From an uncultured bacterium (lineage in GTDB: Bacteria > Bacteroidota > Bacteroidia > Bacteroidales > Bacteroidaceae), in assembly GCA_945829115.1 (NCBI GenBank), contig CALZTP010000005.1:1-54527 (forward strand): a DNA stretch of 54,527 nucleotides. The letters run 5' to 3'. Within the stretch, counting starts at the first letter, position 1; every line of letters starts with the position of its first letter. This document shows positions 7,838-16,062 of the stretch, in pieces. The position numbers and the translations under genes were made by a program. The notes beneath the pieces were generated by a model. It was not told the origin of the DNA. It made no database searches and saw only the letters and a program-made list of their open reading frames with translations.

Positions 7838-9019
7838 TTAGTGATGGAAGAGACGCACACCAGTGAACGCCATGGTGATGCCATATTTGTCGCAAGTCTC
7901 TATAACATTATCGTCACGAACAGAGCCACCTGCCTGAGCAATATACTCAACACCAGACTTGTGAGCACGCTCGATATTATCACCAAATGGGAAGAAGGCG
8001 TCAGAACCAAGGGCTACACCAGTGTTCTTGGCTATCCAAGCCTTCTTCTCCTCACGAGTGAGAGGTTCTGGCTTCTCAGAGAAGAACATCTGCCATGTGC
8101 CTTCTGCGAGAACATCCTCATAGTCGTCGGAGATATAGACATCAATAGTGTTATCGCGATCAGCACGACGAATGCCCTCCTTCCAAGGAAGGTTCATAAC
8201 CTTCGGACACTGACGAAGCCACCAGATATCAGCCTTGTTGCCCGCAAGACGTGTGCAATGGATTCTGCTCTGCTGACCAGCTCCAATACCTATTGCCTGT
8301 CCGTCTTTTACATAACAAACAGAATTTGACTGCGTGTATTTCAAAGTGATGAGCGCAATCATAAGGTCACGCTTAGCAGCCTCGGTAAAGTTCTTTGACT
8401 GAGTAGGGATATTCTCAAAGAGAGCATCATCAGCAAGGTTCACCTCATTGCGACCCTGCTCAAAGGTGATTCCGAAGCACTGCTTTGTCTCAACAGGTGC
8501 TGGAACGTAGTTAGGGTCAATCTTGATGACATTGTAAGTGCCCTTTCGCTTCTCACGAAGAATTTCAAGTGCCTCTGGAGTATAGTCGGGAGCAATAACA
8601 CCATCAGAAACCTCACGCTTGATGATGAGTGCCGTAGCCTCATCACATGTGTCAGAAAGTGCGATAAAGTCTCCGTATGAAGACATGCGGTCTGCTCCAC
8701 GTGCTGCAGCATAGGCAGAAGCGATAGGTGTCAGCGGCACTTTTATGTCGTCAACGAAATACACCTTCTTCAGTGTGTCGCTCAACGGCAGTCCAACAGC
8801 AGCACCAGCAGGACTCACGTGCTTGAAACTTGCGGCAGCAGGAAGACCAGTGGCCGCCTTCAATTCTTTCACCAATTGCCATGAGTTGAAGGCATCGAGG
8901 AAGTTGATATACCCCGGACGACCATTCAGTACTTCTATTGGCAACTCACCTTCCTGCATAAAGATTCTGGAAGGTTTCTGATTAGGATTACATCCGTACT
9001 TTAACTGTAATTCTTTCAT
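7838..9019 (-). CDS. Stand-alone AICAR formyltransferase (PurH C-terminal type)
   Basis: The protein has 393 residues and matches the formyltransferase part of PurH, which transfers a formyl group from 10-formyltetrahydrofolate to AICAR in purine synthesis. Visible family marks are YGCNPNQKPS at the start, the catalytic Lys-His in SFKHVSPAGAAVG, and SDAFFPFGDNIERAHKSGV near the end. The N-terminal MGS-like IMP cyclohydrolase domain of bifunctional PurH is absent, so IMP cyclohydrolase activity must come from another gene. The gene is read leftward from a -7 motif at 9049-9056 and is followed by the 62-codon basic ORF. Confidence 0.9.
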   Translation of the reverse strand: MKELQLKYGCNPNQKPSRIFMQEGELPIEVLNGRPGYINFLDAFNSWQLVKELKAATGLPAAASFKHVSPAGAAVGLPLSDTLKKVYFVDDIKVPLTPIASAYAAARGADRMSSYGDFIALSDTCDEATALIIKREVSDGVIAPDYTPEALEILREKRKGTYNVIKIDPNYVPAPVETKQCFGITFEQGRNEVNLADDALFENIPTQSKNFTEAAKRDLMIALITLKYTQSNSVCYVKDGQAIGIGAGQQSRIHCTRLAGNKADIWWLRQCPKVMNLPWKEGIRRADRDNTIDVYISDDYEDVLAEGTWQMFFSEKPEPLTREEKKAWIAKNTGVALGSDAFFPFGDNIERAHKSGVEYIAQAGGSVRDDNVIETCDKYGITMAFTGVRLFHH

Positions 9020-9048
9020 TATATTTAAGTAAAATTAATTTCTTGGGG

Positions 9049-9056
9049 CAAAATTA
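9049..9056 (-). promoter_or_regulatory. -7 element for the AICAR formyltransferase gene
   Basis: On the minus strand the sequence is TAATTTTG, 29 bases before the start codon. A -33 TTTG is not visible at the proper distance. Confidence 0.5.
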
Positions 9057-9100
9057 CAAAAAAAAATCGAATTTTTCTCTCTTTTGTCAAATAAAAAGAA

Positions 9101-9108
9101 TACCTTTG
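9101..9108 (+). promoter_or_regulatory. -7 element for the xseA operon
   Basis: TACCTTTG fits TAnnTTTG. The nearest upstream TTTG (9083-9086) is only 14 bases away, so the -33 match is poor. It lies 54 bases before the small ORF that leads into xseA. Confidence 0.45.
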
Positions 9109-9162
9109 TAGAAAAATTGACTCAGAAGGAGTCTAAAGTATGAAGCAAAAACTGTTTTTGGC

Positions 9163-9330
9163 ATGAAAAAAGACATTAAACTGCTTTTGGCACACATAGA
9201 GAAGAAACTTTTAAGAAAGCTTAATGAGAGACCATCTCAAGAAACTTTAGACAAATTGGCGCTATTGGCAGGATTCCAAGATTGGGAAAGTTTCCAGAAG
9301 GAAATACACGAAAAGCGTGAGGAAGAATGA
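9163..9330 (+). CDS. 55-residue ORF translationally coupled to xseA
   Basis: The ATG at 9163 opens a frame of 55 codons ending in TGA at 9328-9330. This stop overlaps the xseA ATG at 9327 in an ATGA arrangement, typical of translational coupling. The product is highly charged and helical: a Lys-rich first half (KKDIKLLLAHIEKKLLRKL) and then ETLDKLALLAGFQDWESFQ, which looks like a compact helical domain ending in a Glu/Lys tail. It follows a Bacteroidetes -7 motif at 9101. I do not recognise a named family. The coupling suggests a role with exonuclease VII or in setting its translation, which is inference. Confidence 0.7.
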   Translation: MKKDIKLLLAHIEKKLLRKLNERPSQETLDKLALLAGFQDWESFQKEIHEKREEE

Positions 9331-10622
9331 GCACACACATGACATTATTTGAACTGAACTCCCTTGTCAGTGAGGTCTTGGAGAATGCTATGCCGAGACA
9401 ATACTGGGTGGAGGCAGAGCTCTCTGACGTAAACGAGCGTAGGGGGCATCTCTTCGCAGAACTTGTAGAGAAAGACGAAAGTTCGAACACTCCTGTTGCG
9501 AGAGCATCAGCAAAATGCTGGGCATCAACATGGTATTCCTTGAAAAGAACCTTCGAAAGGATTACTGGCGAACAGTTGCGTACGGGCATGAAGGTACTGC
9601 TGAAAGTCTATGTGCAGTTTCATCCTGCCTATGGCTTCTCGTGGATAATAACAGATATCGACCCAACCTTCACACTCGGTGACTTGGCAAAAAGGCGAAT
9701 GGAAATAATTGCACAACTGAAGGCAGAAGGTATCTTCGACATGCAGAAGCAACTCTCCCTGCCAATGTTTTGTCAGCATATTGCCGTTATCTCAAGTGCC
9801 ACAGCAGCTGGATATGGAGATTTCTGCAACCACCTCCACAACAACCCTTATGGTTTCTTCTTCCAAACAACTCTCTTCCACGCTGTTATGCAAGGAGAGC
9901 AGATAGAAAGTTCTGTGATTGATGCTTTGAACAGAATTTTTGATGCCGATGAGGAATATGATTGTGTAGTTATAATCCGTGGAGGTGGTGCAACAAGCGA
10001 CATGTCTGGCTTCGACACACTTAACTTAGCTGAGAACGTGGCAAATTTCCCTATTCCAATCATAACTGGAATCGGGCATGAGCGTGACGAGTGCATTCTC
10101 GACATGATATCCTATCACCGTGTGAAAACGCCAACAGCAGCAGCCGACTTCCTCCTTTCTCACCTTGAAAACACGTCAAGAACAATAGACAATCTTGCAG
10201 ACCGTTTGGCACGTTCCGCAGCAAGATATCTGGAAACAGAAAGAGTTCGCATGAAGGGCATCAGCAGTAAGATTCCTATTCTTTTCTCCATGGTAAAGGC
10301 GAGTCAGACAAACCGCATTGAGATACTTTCAAAAAGAATTGAGAATGCATTGAGACAGAAAACAGAACAAGAAAACCATCGCCTGCAGATGCTTCAGCAA
10401 ACAATAGAGATGGGGGCAAAGCAGGCAATCGAGAAAGAACGCCATCGTCTCTCGCTACTCGCCCAGAAAGCCCTTTCCCTTGACCCAGAGATTATTCTCA
10501 AGCGTGGGTATTCCATAACCCTCTCCGGAGGGAAGGTTGTTACCGATGCCTCAAAGGTCATGAAAGGTGAGATTCTGGAAACAAGACTGGCAAACGGTAC
10601 TGTGCTATCAAAGAAGGTGTAA
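9327..10622 (+). CDS. xseA: Exodeoxyribonuclease VII large subunit
   Basis: The protein has 431 residues, a usual length for the family. It has an N-terminal OB-fold (about 1-105, including YWVEAELSDVNERRGHLFAEL), a catalytic domain with IRGGGATSDMSGFD and ITGIGHERDECILD, and a long coiled-coil arm (about 260-390). The C-terminal DPEIILKRGYSIT segment is also conserved. With XseB it degrades single-stranded DNA from both ends to oligonucleotides in repair. The start is fixed by the ATGA overlap with the small ORF upstream. xseB follows after 111 bp. Confidence 0.95.
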   Translation: MSTHMTLFELNSLVSEVLENAMPRQYWVEAELSDVNERRGHLFAELVEKDESSNTPVARASAKCWASTWYSLKRTFERITGEQLRTGMKVLLKVYVQFHPAYGFSWIITDIDPTFTLGDLAKRRMEIIAQLKAEGIFDMQKQLSLPMFCQHIAVISSATAAGYGDFCNHLHNNPYGFFFQTTLFHAVMQGEQIESSVIDALNRIFDADEEYDCVVIIRGGGATSDMSGFDTLNLAENVANFPIPIITGIGHERDECILDMISYHRVKTPTAAADFLLSHLENTSRTIDNLADRLARSAARYLETERVRMKGISSKIPILFSMVKASQTNRIEILSKRIENALRQKTEQENHRLQMLQQTIEMGAKQAIEKERHRLSLLAQKALSLDPEIILKRGYSITLSGGKVVTDASKVMKGEILETRLANGTVLSKKV

Positions 10623-10733
10623 CCAGCTTAGTTTTTTGATATCGTTTATGATTATAGAGAACTTTTATTATATATAAATAGGTATATACACATTACAAAA
10701 AAAAATTCCAATAACCCCAAAAAACAATCGGCA

Positions 10734-10934
10734 ATGGAAAAGATGAAATATGAAAAAGCAGTCTCTAAACTGGAAGAGATAGTAAGTGCCATGGAGTCTG
10801 GGAAAATGAATCTCGATGAGCTCACCACCAAGCTTCAGGAGGCAAAAAAACTCATTGCTTTCTGTAAAGAACGCCTTGAAAAGACCGATGAGGAAATCAA
10901 AAAGATTCTAAACGAAGAGTCCACTAAAGACTGA
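10734..10934 (+). CDS. xseB: Exodeoxyribonuclease VII small subunit
   Basis: This 66-residue protein has the family pattern: MKYEKAVSKLEEIVSAME, then GKMNLDELTTKLQEAKKLIAFCKERLEKTDEEI in spaced form. It is the small helical subunit that binds along the coiled-coil arm of XseA. An internal ATG three codons later is an alternative start. Its position directly after xseA supports the call. Confidence 0.92.
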   Translation: MEKMKYEKAVSKLEEIVSAMESGKMNLDELTTKLQEAKKLIAFCKERLEKTDEEIKKILNEESTKD

Positions 10935-11013
10935 CAATAAGTCAGAAAAAAGTAAGAAAAATCAATAAACTCACCACAAAAATAAAATAATTCATGATTT
11001 TTCCTTACAAATC

Positions 11014-11045
11014 TTTGGTTCTTTGGATAATTTAATGTAATTTTG
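11014..11045 (+). promoter_or_regulatory. Promoter of ilvE
   Basis: TTTG (11014-11017) is followed after 20 bases by TAATTTTG (11038-11045). This is a full Bacteroidetes -33/-7 pair, 67 bases before the ilvE start. Confidence 0.7.
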
Positions 11046-11112
11046 CAATCCAATAACGGAATTACCGTTAAAAACGACACAGAAACAAAGAACAAAAAAA
11101 GAGGATATCACT

Positions 11113-12129
11113 ATGAATGATTTAGATTGGTCAAACTTAGGATTTGGCTACCACAAGACAAACTATAACGTTCGTTGCTTCTATCGCAACGGCAAGTGGG
11201 GGGAAATAGAAATATGCTCTGACGAATACGTCAACATGCACATGGCAGCAACATGCCTTCACTACGGACAAGAGGCTTTTGAAGGACTGAAGGCATATAG
11301 ATGTCCTGACGGAAAAGTTAGGGTGTTCCGCTCTGAAGAGAATGCAGCACGTCTGCAGTCAACATGTCGAGGAATCTTGATGCCAGAGGTGTCTACAGAG
11401 CTGTTCAATGAGATGGTCGACAAGGTTATTCGTCTCAATCAAGAGTTTATACCTCCTTACGAGAGTGGTGCAACACTTTATGTTCGTCCGCTGCTTGTTG
11501 GCATGAGTGCTCAGGTTGGTGTTCATCCTGCAACGGAATACATGTTCCTCATCTTCGTAACTCCAGTAGGACCATATTTCAAGGGTGGCTTCTCAACAAA
11601 CCCATATGTCATCATTCGCGATCATGACCGCTCCGCTCCTCTCGGAACAGGTATCTATAAGGTTGGCGGAAACTATGCCGCTTCTCTTTATGCTAACAAT
11701 AAGGCTCACGAGATGGGATATGCCTGCGAGTTCTATCTCGACGCAAAGGAGAAGAAATATATCGATGAATGTGGAGCAGCAAACTTCTTTGGAATAAAGA
11801 ACAACACATACGTCACTCCAAAGTCTACATCTATACTTCCATCAATCACAAACAAGTCACTCATGCAACTTGCAGAAGATTGCGGAATGACTGTCGAGAG
11901 AAGACAGATTCCAGAAGAGGAACTGGAGACTTTCGAAGAAGCTGGCGCTTGCGGCACTGCAGCCGTTATCTCTCCAATCTCACGCATTGACGATGCAGAA
12001 ACAGGAAAGTCATACGTCTTTGGTGAGAAGCCAGGTCCTATCTGCGAAATGCTTTACCACAAGCTTCGCAATATCCAGTACGGCATAGAGCCAGACGTTC
12101 ACGGCTGGACTCGTGTGGTAATCGGATAA
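11113..12129 (+). CDS. ilvE: Branched-chain amino acid aminotransferase
   Basis: The protein has 338 residues and is a fold-type IV PLP enzyme that exchanges amino groups between Val, Leu or Ile and 2-oxoglutarate in the cytoplasm. The PLP lysine is Lys183 in GIYKVGGNYA. Other marks are HYGQEAFEGLKAY, YVRPLLVGM and the late GTAAVISPI phosphate loop. The length and motifs fit the larger, eukaryote-like BCAT group (TIGR01123) rather than the roughly 305-residue E. coli type. It has its own promoter. Isoleucine synthesis is also represented by ilvA at 50475, far away. Confidence 0.94.
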   Translation: MNDLDWSNLGFGYHKTNYNVRCFYRNGKWGEIEICSDEYVNMHMAATCLHYGQEAFEGLKAYRCPDGKVRVFRSEENAARLQSTCRGILMPEVSTELFNEMVDKVIRLNQEFIPPYESGATLYVRPLLVGMSAQVGVHPATEYMFLIFVTPVGPYFKGGFSTNPYVIIRDHDRSAPLGTGIYKVGGNYAASLYANNKAHEMGYACEFYLDAKEKKYIDECGAANFFGIKNNTYVTPKSTSILPSITNKSLMQLAEDCGMTVERRQIPEEELETFEEAGACGTAAVISPISRIDDAETGKSYVFGEKPGPICEMLYHKLRNIQYGIEPDVHGWTRVVIG

Positions 12130-12282
12130 GGCAGCACGATAATCAGAAAAAACGTTTGGGGTGATTGATATCCACAAACAGTCATAACCATAAAGCGGAT
12201 GGGGCTGGATTTTTACTTGTCTCATCCCCTTTTCTGTTAATAACACACAGGAAAAAAACAACTCTTCAAAAAAATAAACAAA

Positions 12283-12915
12283 ATGAAAAAGAATAGTGAA
12301 TACCGTAAAGAGGCACTAAATGCCTTGGAAGGCAATTGGGGCAATGCCGTTGTGGCAGTAATAATTTATTTCGCATTGTCAGGAATTGTGGGAGCAAGCT
12401 TCTCTTGGCCGTTGTCTTCATTCCCTTACGAAGTACAGCTTGTATCAAACATCTCTAACTTGCTCATTCTTCCATTGGATTTCGCCCTCACCATCGGATT
12501 CCTAAGACTAATACGAAATCAGAACTTCTCCATAGACAAACTCTTCAGCTACTATAACGCAAGGGTATGGGTGACAATGATTCTGGTTGTTATTTACGAG
12601 TTCCTCTGGACTCTCCTGCTCATTATTCCTGGAATCATAAAGTGCTACTCTTATGCCATGACAAAATTTATCCTCCTCGACGAACCAGAACTGAAGTATG
12701 ATGCTGCTATCGAGAAGAGCATGGAGATGATGAAGGGAAAGAAATTCAAGCTATTCCTGCTCGATTTCTCCTTCATCGGATGGGCTTTGCTCTGCATCTT
12801 GACTCTCGGTATCGGACTCGTTTTGCTTGTTCCTTACATGTATACTGCTCGAGCTGCATTCTATGAAGACTTGAAAGCAGAACTCGACTCCTACTCGACT
12901 GTTGTCACTTGCTGA
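12283..12915 (+). CDS. DUF975-family integral membrane protein
   Basis: The 210-residue protein has about five hydrophobic helices and a basic N-terminus ([19 protein letters not shown]). The pattern [19 protein letters not shown] followed by [20 protein letters not shown] is characteristic of DUF975. The function of the family is unknown. The gene stands 153 bp after ilvE and 113 bp before trmB, with no clear promoter of its own. Confidence 0.8.
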   Translation: MKKNSEYRKEALNALEGNWGNAVVAVIIYFALSGIVGASFSWPLSSFPYEVQLVSNISNLLILPLDFALTIGFLRLIRNQNFSIDKLFSYYNARVWVTMILVVIYEFLWTLLLIIPGIIKCYSYAMTKFILLDEPELKYDAAIEKSMEMMKGKKFKLFLLDFSFIGWALLCILTLGIGLVLLVPYMYTARAAFYEDLKAELDSYSTVVTC

Positions 12916-13028
12916 AAATGCGCAGTAGGCGATGCAAGGATTATAGAAATAATTTTGCACACCTACTTATTATTGCAACCATTCAAAAAATAGTTACAAA
13001 CACTTTTCCACACAACATAGAAAGAATA

Positions 13029-13799
13029 ATGTCAAAAGGCAAGCTGGCGAAATTCGCCGACATGGAAAGATACGAAAATGTATTCCAATATCCGTATTCT
13101 GTAGTCGACAATGTTCCATTTGAGATGAAGGGGCATTGGCGAGAGGAATTTTTCAAGAACAACAACCCTATCGTACTCGAATTAGGCTGCGGAAAGGGAG
13201 AATATACCGTTGAACTGGCGCAACTGTATCCAGACGTGAACTTCATTGGAGTGGATATAAAGGGTGCGCGCATGTGGACGGGAGCCACTCTCGCCCTTCA
13301 ACAAGGACTTAAGAACGTTGCTTTCCTTCGCACAAGCATAGAGATTATCGACCGCTTCTTCTCCACCGACGAGGTTCAGGAGATTTGGCTCACCTTCTCC
13401 GACCCTCAGATGAAGAATCCGAGAAAGCGTCTCACCTCAACATATTTCATGGAGCGCTACCGCAGATTCCTTGTAGACAATGGTGTTGTGCATCTTAAAA
13501 CAGATTCTAACTTCTTGTTTACATATACGTCATATATGGTAGACAACAACCATCTGCCACTTCTCTTCCGAACAACAGACCTTTACCACAACGAGGAACT
13601 CGACGAGGAGACAAAGAAGATTCTCTCTATCCAGACATACTACGAGAAGATGTGGCTGGAGCGCGGTCTAAACATTAAATACCAGAAGTTCCTGCTCCCT
13701 CACAGCCTTCCTCTCTCAGAGCCAGACGTGGAGATTGAGCTTGACGACTATCGTTCTTACCGTCGCGACAAGCGTTCTTCCTTAGAGAAGGCGAAATGA
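13029..13799 (+). CDS. trmB: tRNA (guanine-46-N7)-methyltransferase
   Basis: The protein has 256 residues from the ATG at 13029. A frame open from 12909 would overlap the previous gene, and the homologous part begins at [13 protein letters not shown]. The Rossmann SAM site is [16 protein letters not shown] (about 49-64). [16 protein letters not shown] is the signature of TrmB substrate binding. It methylates N7 of G46 in the variable loop of tRNA. A rho-independent terminator lies at 13935-13973. Confidence 0.93.
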   Translation: MSKGKLAKFADMERYENVFQYPYSVVDNVPFEMKGHWREEFFKNNNPIVLELGCGKGEYTVELAQLYPDVNFIGVDIKGARMWTGATLALQQGLKNVAFLRTSIEIIDRFFSTDEVQEIWLTFSDPQMKNPRKRLTSTYFMERYRRFLVDNGVVHLKTDSNFLFTYTSYMVDNNHLPLLFRTTDLYHNEELDEETKKILSIQTYYEKMWLERGLNIKYQKFLLPHSLPLSEPDVEIELDDYRSYRRDKRSSLEKAK

Positions 13800-13834
13800 T
13801 CAATTTCTGAGAAGTTTAAGGTTTTCTATGCGTA

Positions 13835-13895
13835 ACGTGAGGGTTTGAAAAAAATATGCGGGTTTGAAAAAACGTGAGGGTTCAAGAATAACTTA
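13835..13895. repeat. Three imperfect tandem copies of an 18-19 bp unit
   Basis: The core GGGTTTGAAAAAA begins at 13841 and 13860, with a diverged copy (GGGTTCAAG) at 13878. Two of the copies are preceded by ACGTGA. The array lies 35 bp after the trmB stop and before its terminator. Confidence 0.75.
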
Positions 13896-13934
13896 TTGTT
13901 TTGGAAAGAACGTGATATAACGCAACAAGCATAT

Positions 13935-13973
13935 TCGGCAAGAGAGTGATTTCACTTTCCTGCCGATTTTTTT
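13935..13973 (+). terminator. Terminator after trmB
   Basis: TCGGCA (13935-13940) pairs with TGCCGA (13961-13966), with AGTGA/TCACT pairing inside, followed by seven T (13967-13973). Confidence 0.85.
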
Positions 13974-14119
13974 CCACAATGGTAAAAAGATATTTCAAAC
14001 CGTTGAGAACACTTTTTCCTATATGTCATTTTCTGATATGATTCCCAAAACTGTAGATACTTCTCATAGAGTAAAAAGGGAGAATAGGGATTTCCATAAC
14101 AGTTTTTAGGGAAAAGTAT

Positions 14120-14150
14120 TTTGGTGAATAAAAAAAATACAGTACCTTTG
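14120..14150 (+). promoter_or_regulatory. Promoter upstream of the T9SS region
   Basis: TTTG (14120-14123), 19 bases, then TACCTTTG (14143-14150), 26 bases before the barrel-protein ATG at 14177. Confidence 0.7.
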
Positions 14151-14176
14151 CACCAATAAAATGAAAAAAAAGTATT

Positions 14177-14875
14177 ATGAAGAAGAAAATTATTTTATTG
14201 GCAATAGCATCTATCCTCACATCTATACCGATGTTTGGACAGCATTTCAGAGACAGCAAGTATTACAATCAGAATACTGGACGCTTAGACTACAACAAAG
14301 GAACAAGCTATTACTGTCCGTGGGGATATGCTGGACTGAGAATAGGTCCTTCATTCAGTTCCTTCTCCTCCGACTACTCCATGTACGATAGTGCAGGAGG
14401 GCAGACAGGCTTGAACCTCACAGCAGTTACTGGTTTCAAACTGACGAGCAGCACCCCACTCTATCTTGAGTCTGGTTTGGCATATACAGAGAAAGGAGCG
14501 AAAGACGGAAGCGGCAGGAACAAAATTGAGTACAACGTCAATTATCTTGAAGTTCCACTGGTGGTGAAATACATCTATAACGTTGACGACGATATCTCCA
14601 TACAACCATTCGCAGGTGGATACTTCGCATGTGGCGTGGGCGGAAAGATCAAAGATTATAGCACAAGAGAATCGTGGTCGGCATTCGGAAAAGACAAGCC
14701 AGGACTCCCTCGTTTCGACCGTTGGGATAGCGGTTTGAAGTTGGGCTGCGGCTTTGGTTACAATGTCTTCTATGCCGATGTGAATGTAGAGATTGGTCTT
14801 GCCAACATCAGCAACGACAGTTTCGACAAAACCAGAAACCTCGCCTTCTCCGTAAACTTCGGTGTGAATTTCTAA
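14177..14875 (+). CDS. Outer-membrane beta-barrel protein (PF13568-like)
   Basis: The 232-residue protein has a signal peptide (MKKKIILLAIASILTSIPMFG, cleaved near residue 21-22). The body contains amphipathic strands with the family words GLRIGPSF, YLESGLAYTEKG and YLEVPLVVKY, and it ends in a terminal Phe as expected for an outer-membrane barrel (FSVNFGVNF). The molecular role is unknown. It sits directly before the porP-N block but is separated from it by a terminator at 14905, so co-function is suggested only by position. A PorT-like role is possible but not shown. Confidence 0.75.
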   Translation: MKKKIILLAIASILTSIPMFGQHFRDSKYYNQNTGRLDYNKGTSYYCPWGYAGLRIGPSFSSFSSDYSMYDSAGGQTGLNLTAVTGFKLTSSTPLYLESGLAYTEKGAKDGSGRNKIEYNVNYLEVPLVVKYIYNVDDDISIQPFAGGYFACGVGGKIKDYSTRESWSAFGKDKPGLPRFDRWDSGLKLGCGFGYNVFYADVNVEIGLANISNDSFDKTRNLAFSVNFGVNF

Positions 14876-14904
14876 GCAACAAAATCATTATGAAAGAGAA
14901 ACAT

Positions 14905-14939
14905 TCCTCTCTACCAACTATGGTGGAGAGGATTTTTTT
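14905..14939 (+). terminator. Terminator after the first barrel gene
   Basis: TCCTCTC (14905-14911) pairs with GAGAGGA (14926-14932), with ACCA/TGGT extending the stem, followed by seven T. Confidence 0.85.
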
Positions 14940-15002
14940 AAAAATCTTTTTAAAATATCATGAGAAAAAACAATAATAACGGCTTTTACACGTTATTTAA
15001 TT

Positions 15003-15977
15003 GTGGCGAATAGTATACACATATCAAGGCGAGCGCTCAGAAAGAACGTTTTCTTGACGCTTTTGATGATTGTCGTGCTCTCTGTTTCAGAGGTCAGGGC
15101 TCAATACGACGTCGTGTTCAGCCATTACTTCGATATGGAGACCAGCTTCAACCCTGGTGCAGCAGGAAAAGATCCAAAACTAAACATAAATGCAGCCTAT
15201 GCCATGGATATGGCAGGCTTTGAGCATAACCCACAGACAGCATATATCAGTGCCGACATGCCGTTCAGATTCCTTAACGCCACACACGGCTGCGGATTAG
15301 AGTTCACAAACGACAAGCTCGGACTCTTCAACCACACCCGACTCTCCATCCTTTACGCAAACCAGCAACGACTCTTCGGAGGAACATTGGGAATAGGCTT
15401 ACAACTCTCTCTCCTTGCTGAGAAGTTCGATGGTAGCGAGCTGGATCTTGACGTGGGTAGCGACCCTGCCTTCACCACATCGCAGGTGAATGGACAGGCG
15501 ATAGACTTCTCTGCTGGTCTTTATTACAGTAGGAAGGCATTCTATGTTGGATTGTCTGCAAAGCATCTTACCAGTCCGAAGGTTGAGCTTGGAGAGCTAA
15601 ACGAGCTACAGGTATCGGCTTCATACTACGCCACGGCAGGCTATACCTTTAAACTCAGAAACCCAATGCTACAAGTGAAGACCTCTGCACTCGCTTATAC
15701 TGATGGAGTAATGACACGAGCAGACATAACCGGCAGACTAATCTACACCTCAGAGAAGAGAAAGATGTATGGAGGCATCTCATACAGTCCAACAAACTCT
15801 GTCACAGCACTTCTTGGAATGGACATTCGAGGCATTCACGTTGGTTACGCATATGAATGCTATACAAACGGCATTAGTCCAGGAAACGGTTCCCATGAGC
15901 TCTTCGTAGGCTACAAAATGGATTTGAACATCGTGAAAAAAGGTAAGAACCTACATAAATCGGTAAGATTCCTGTAA
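15003..15977 (+). CDS. porP: Type IX secretion protein PorP (PorP/SprF family)
   Basis: The 324-residue outer-membrane protein has a basic N-terminus, a hydrophobic signal segment and a likely cleavage after VRA (before QYDVVFSHYF). The PorP/SprF pattern is clear: FNPGAAGKDPKLNINAAY, ISADMPFR, then a series of barrel strands ending in HELFVGYKMDLNI. No in-frame ATG exists upstream before a TGA, so the start is a GTG at 15003 or another non-ATG codon. PorP is thought to work with the PorK/PorN ring at the inner face of the outer membrane. It is the first gene of porP-K-L-M-N. Confidence 0.9.
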   Translation: MANSIHISRRALRKNVFLTLLMIVVLSVSEVRAQYDVVFSHYFDMETSFNPGAAGKDPKLNINAAYAMDMAGFEHNPQTAYISADMPFRFLNATHGCGLEFTNDKLGLFNHTRLSILYANQQRLFGGTLGIGLQLSLLAEKFDGSELDLDVGSDPAFTTSQVNGQAIDFSAGLYYSRKAFYVGLSAKHLTSPKVELGELNELQVSASYYATAGYTFKLRNPMLQVKTSALAYTDGVMTRADITGRLIYTSEKRKMYGGISYSPTNSVTALLGMDIRGIHVGYAYECYTNGISPGNGSHELFVGYKMDLNIVKKGKNLHKSVRFL

Positions 15978-16062
15978 TACAAATCGCCCCAAAAGATAAC
16001 GACTTGAAAAACAAGTTGCCCCAGAAAAAAATCTGACATGAAGTAGAAAATAAAAACAGAAT

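Noticed and set aside
12130..12282. Possible terminator after ilvE
   Set aside because: A GGGG...CCCC TTTT arrangement is present near 12200-12235, but no stable continuous stem can be drawn.
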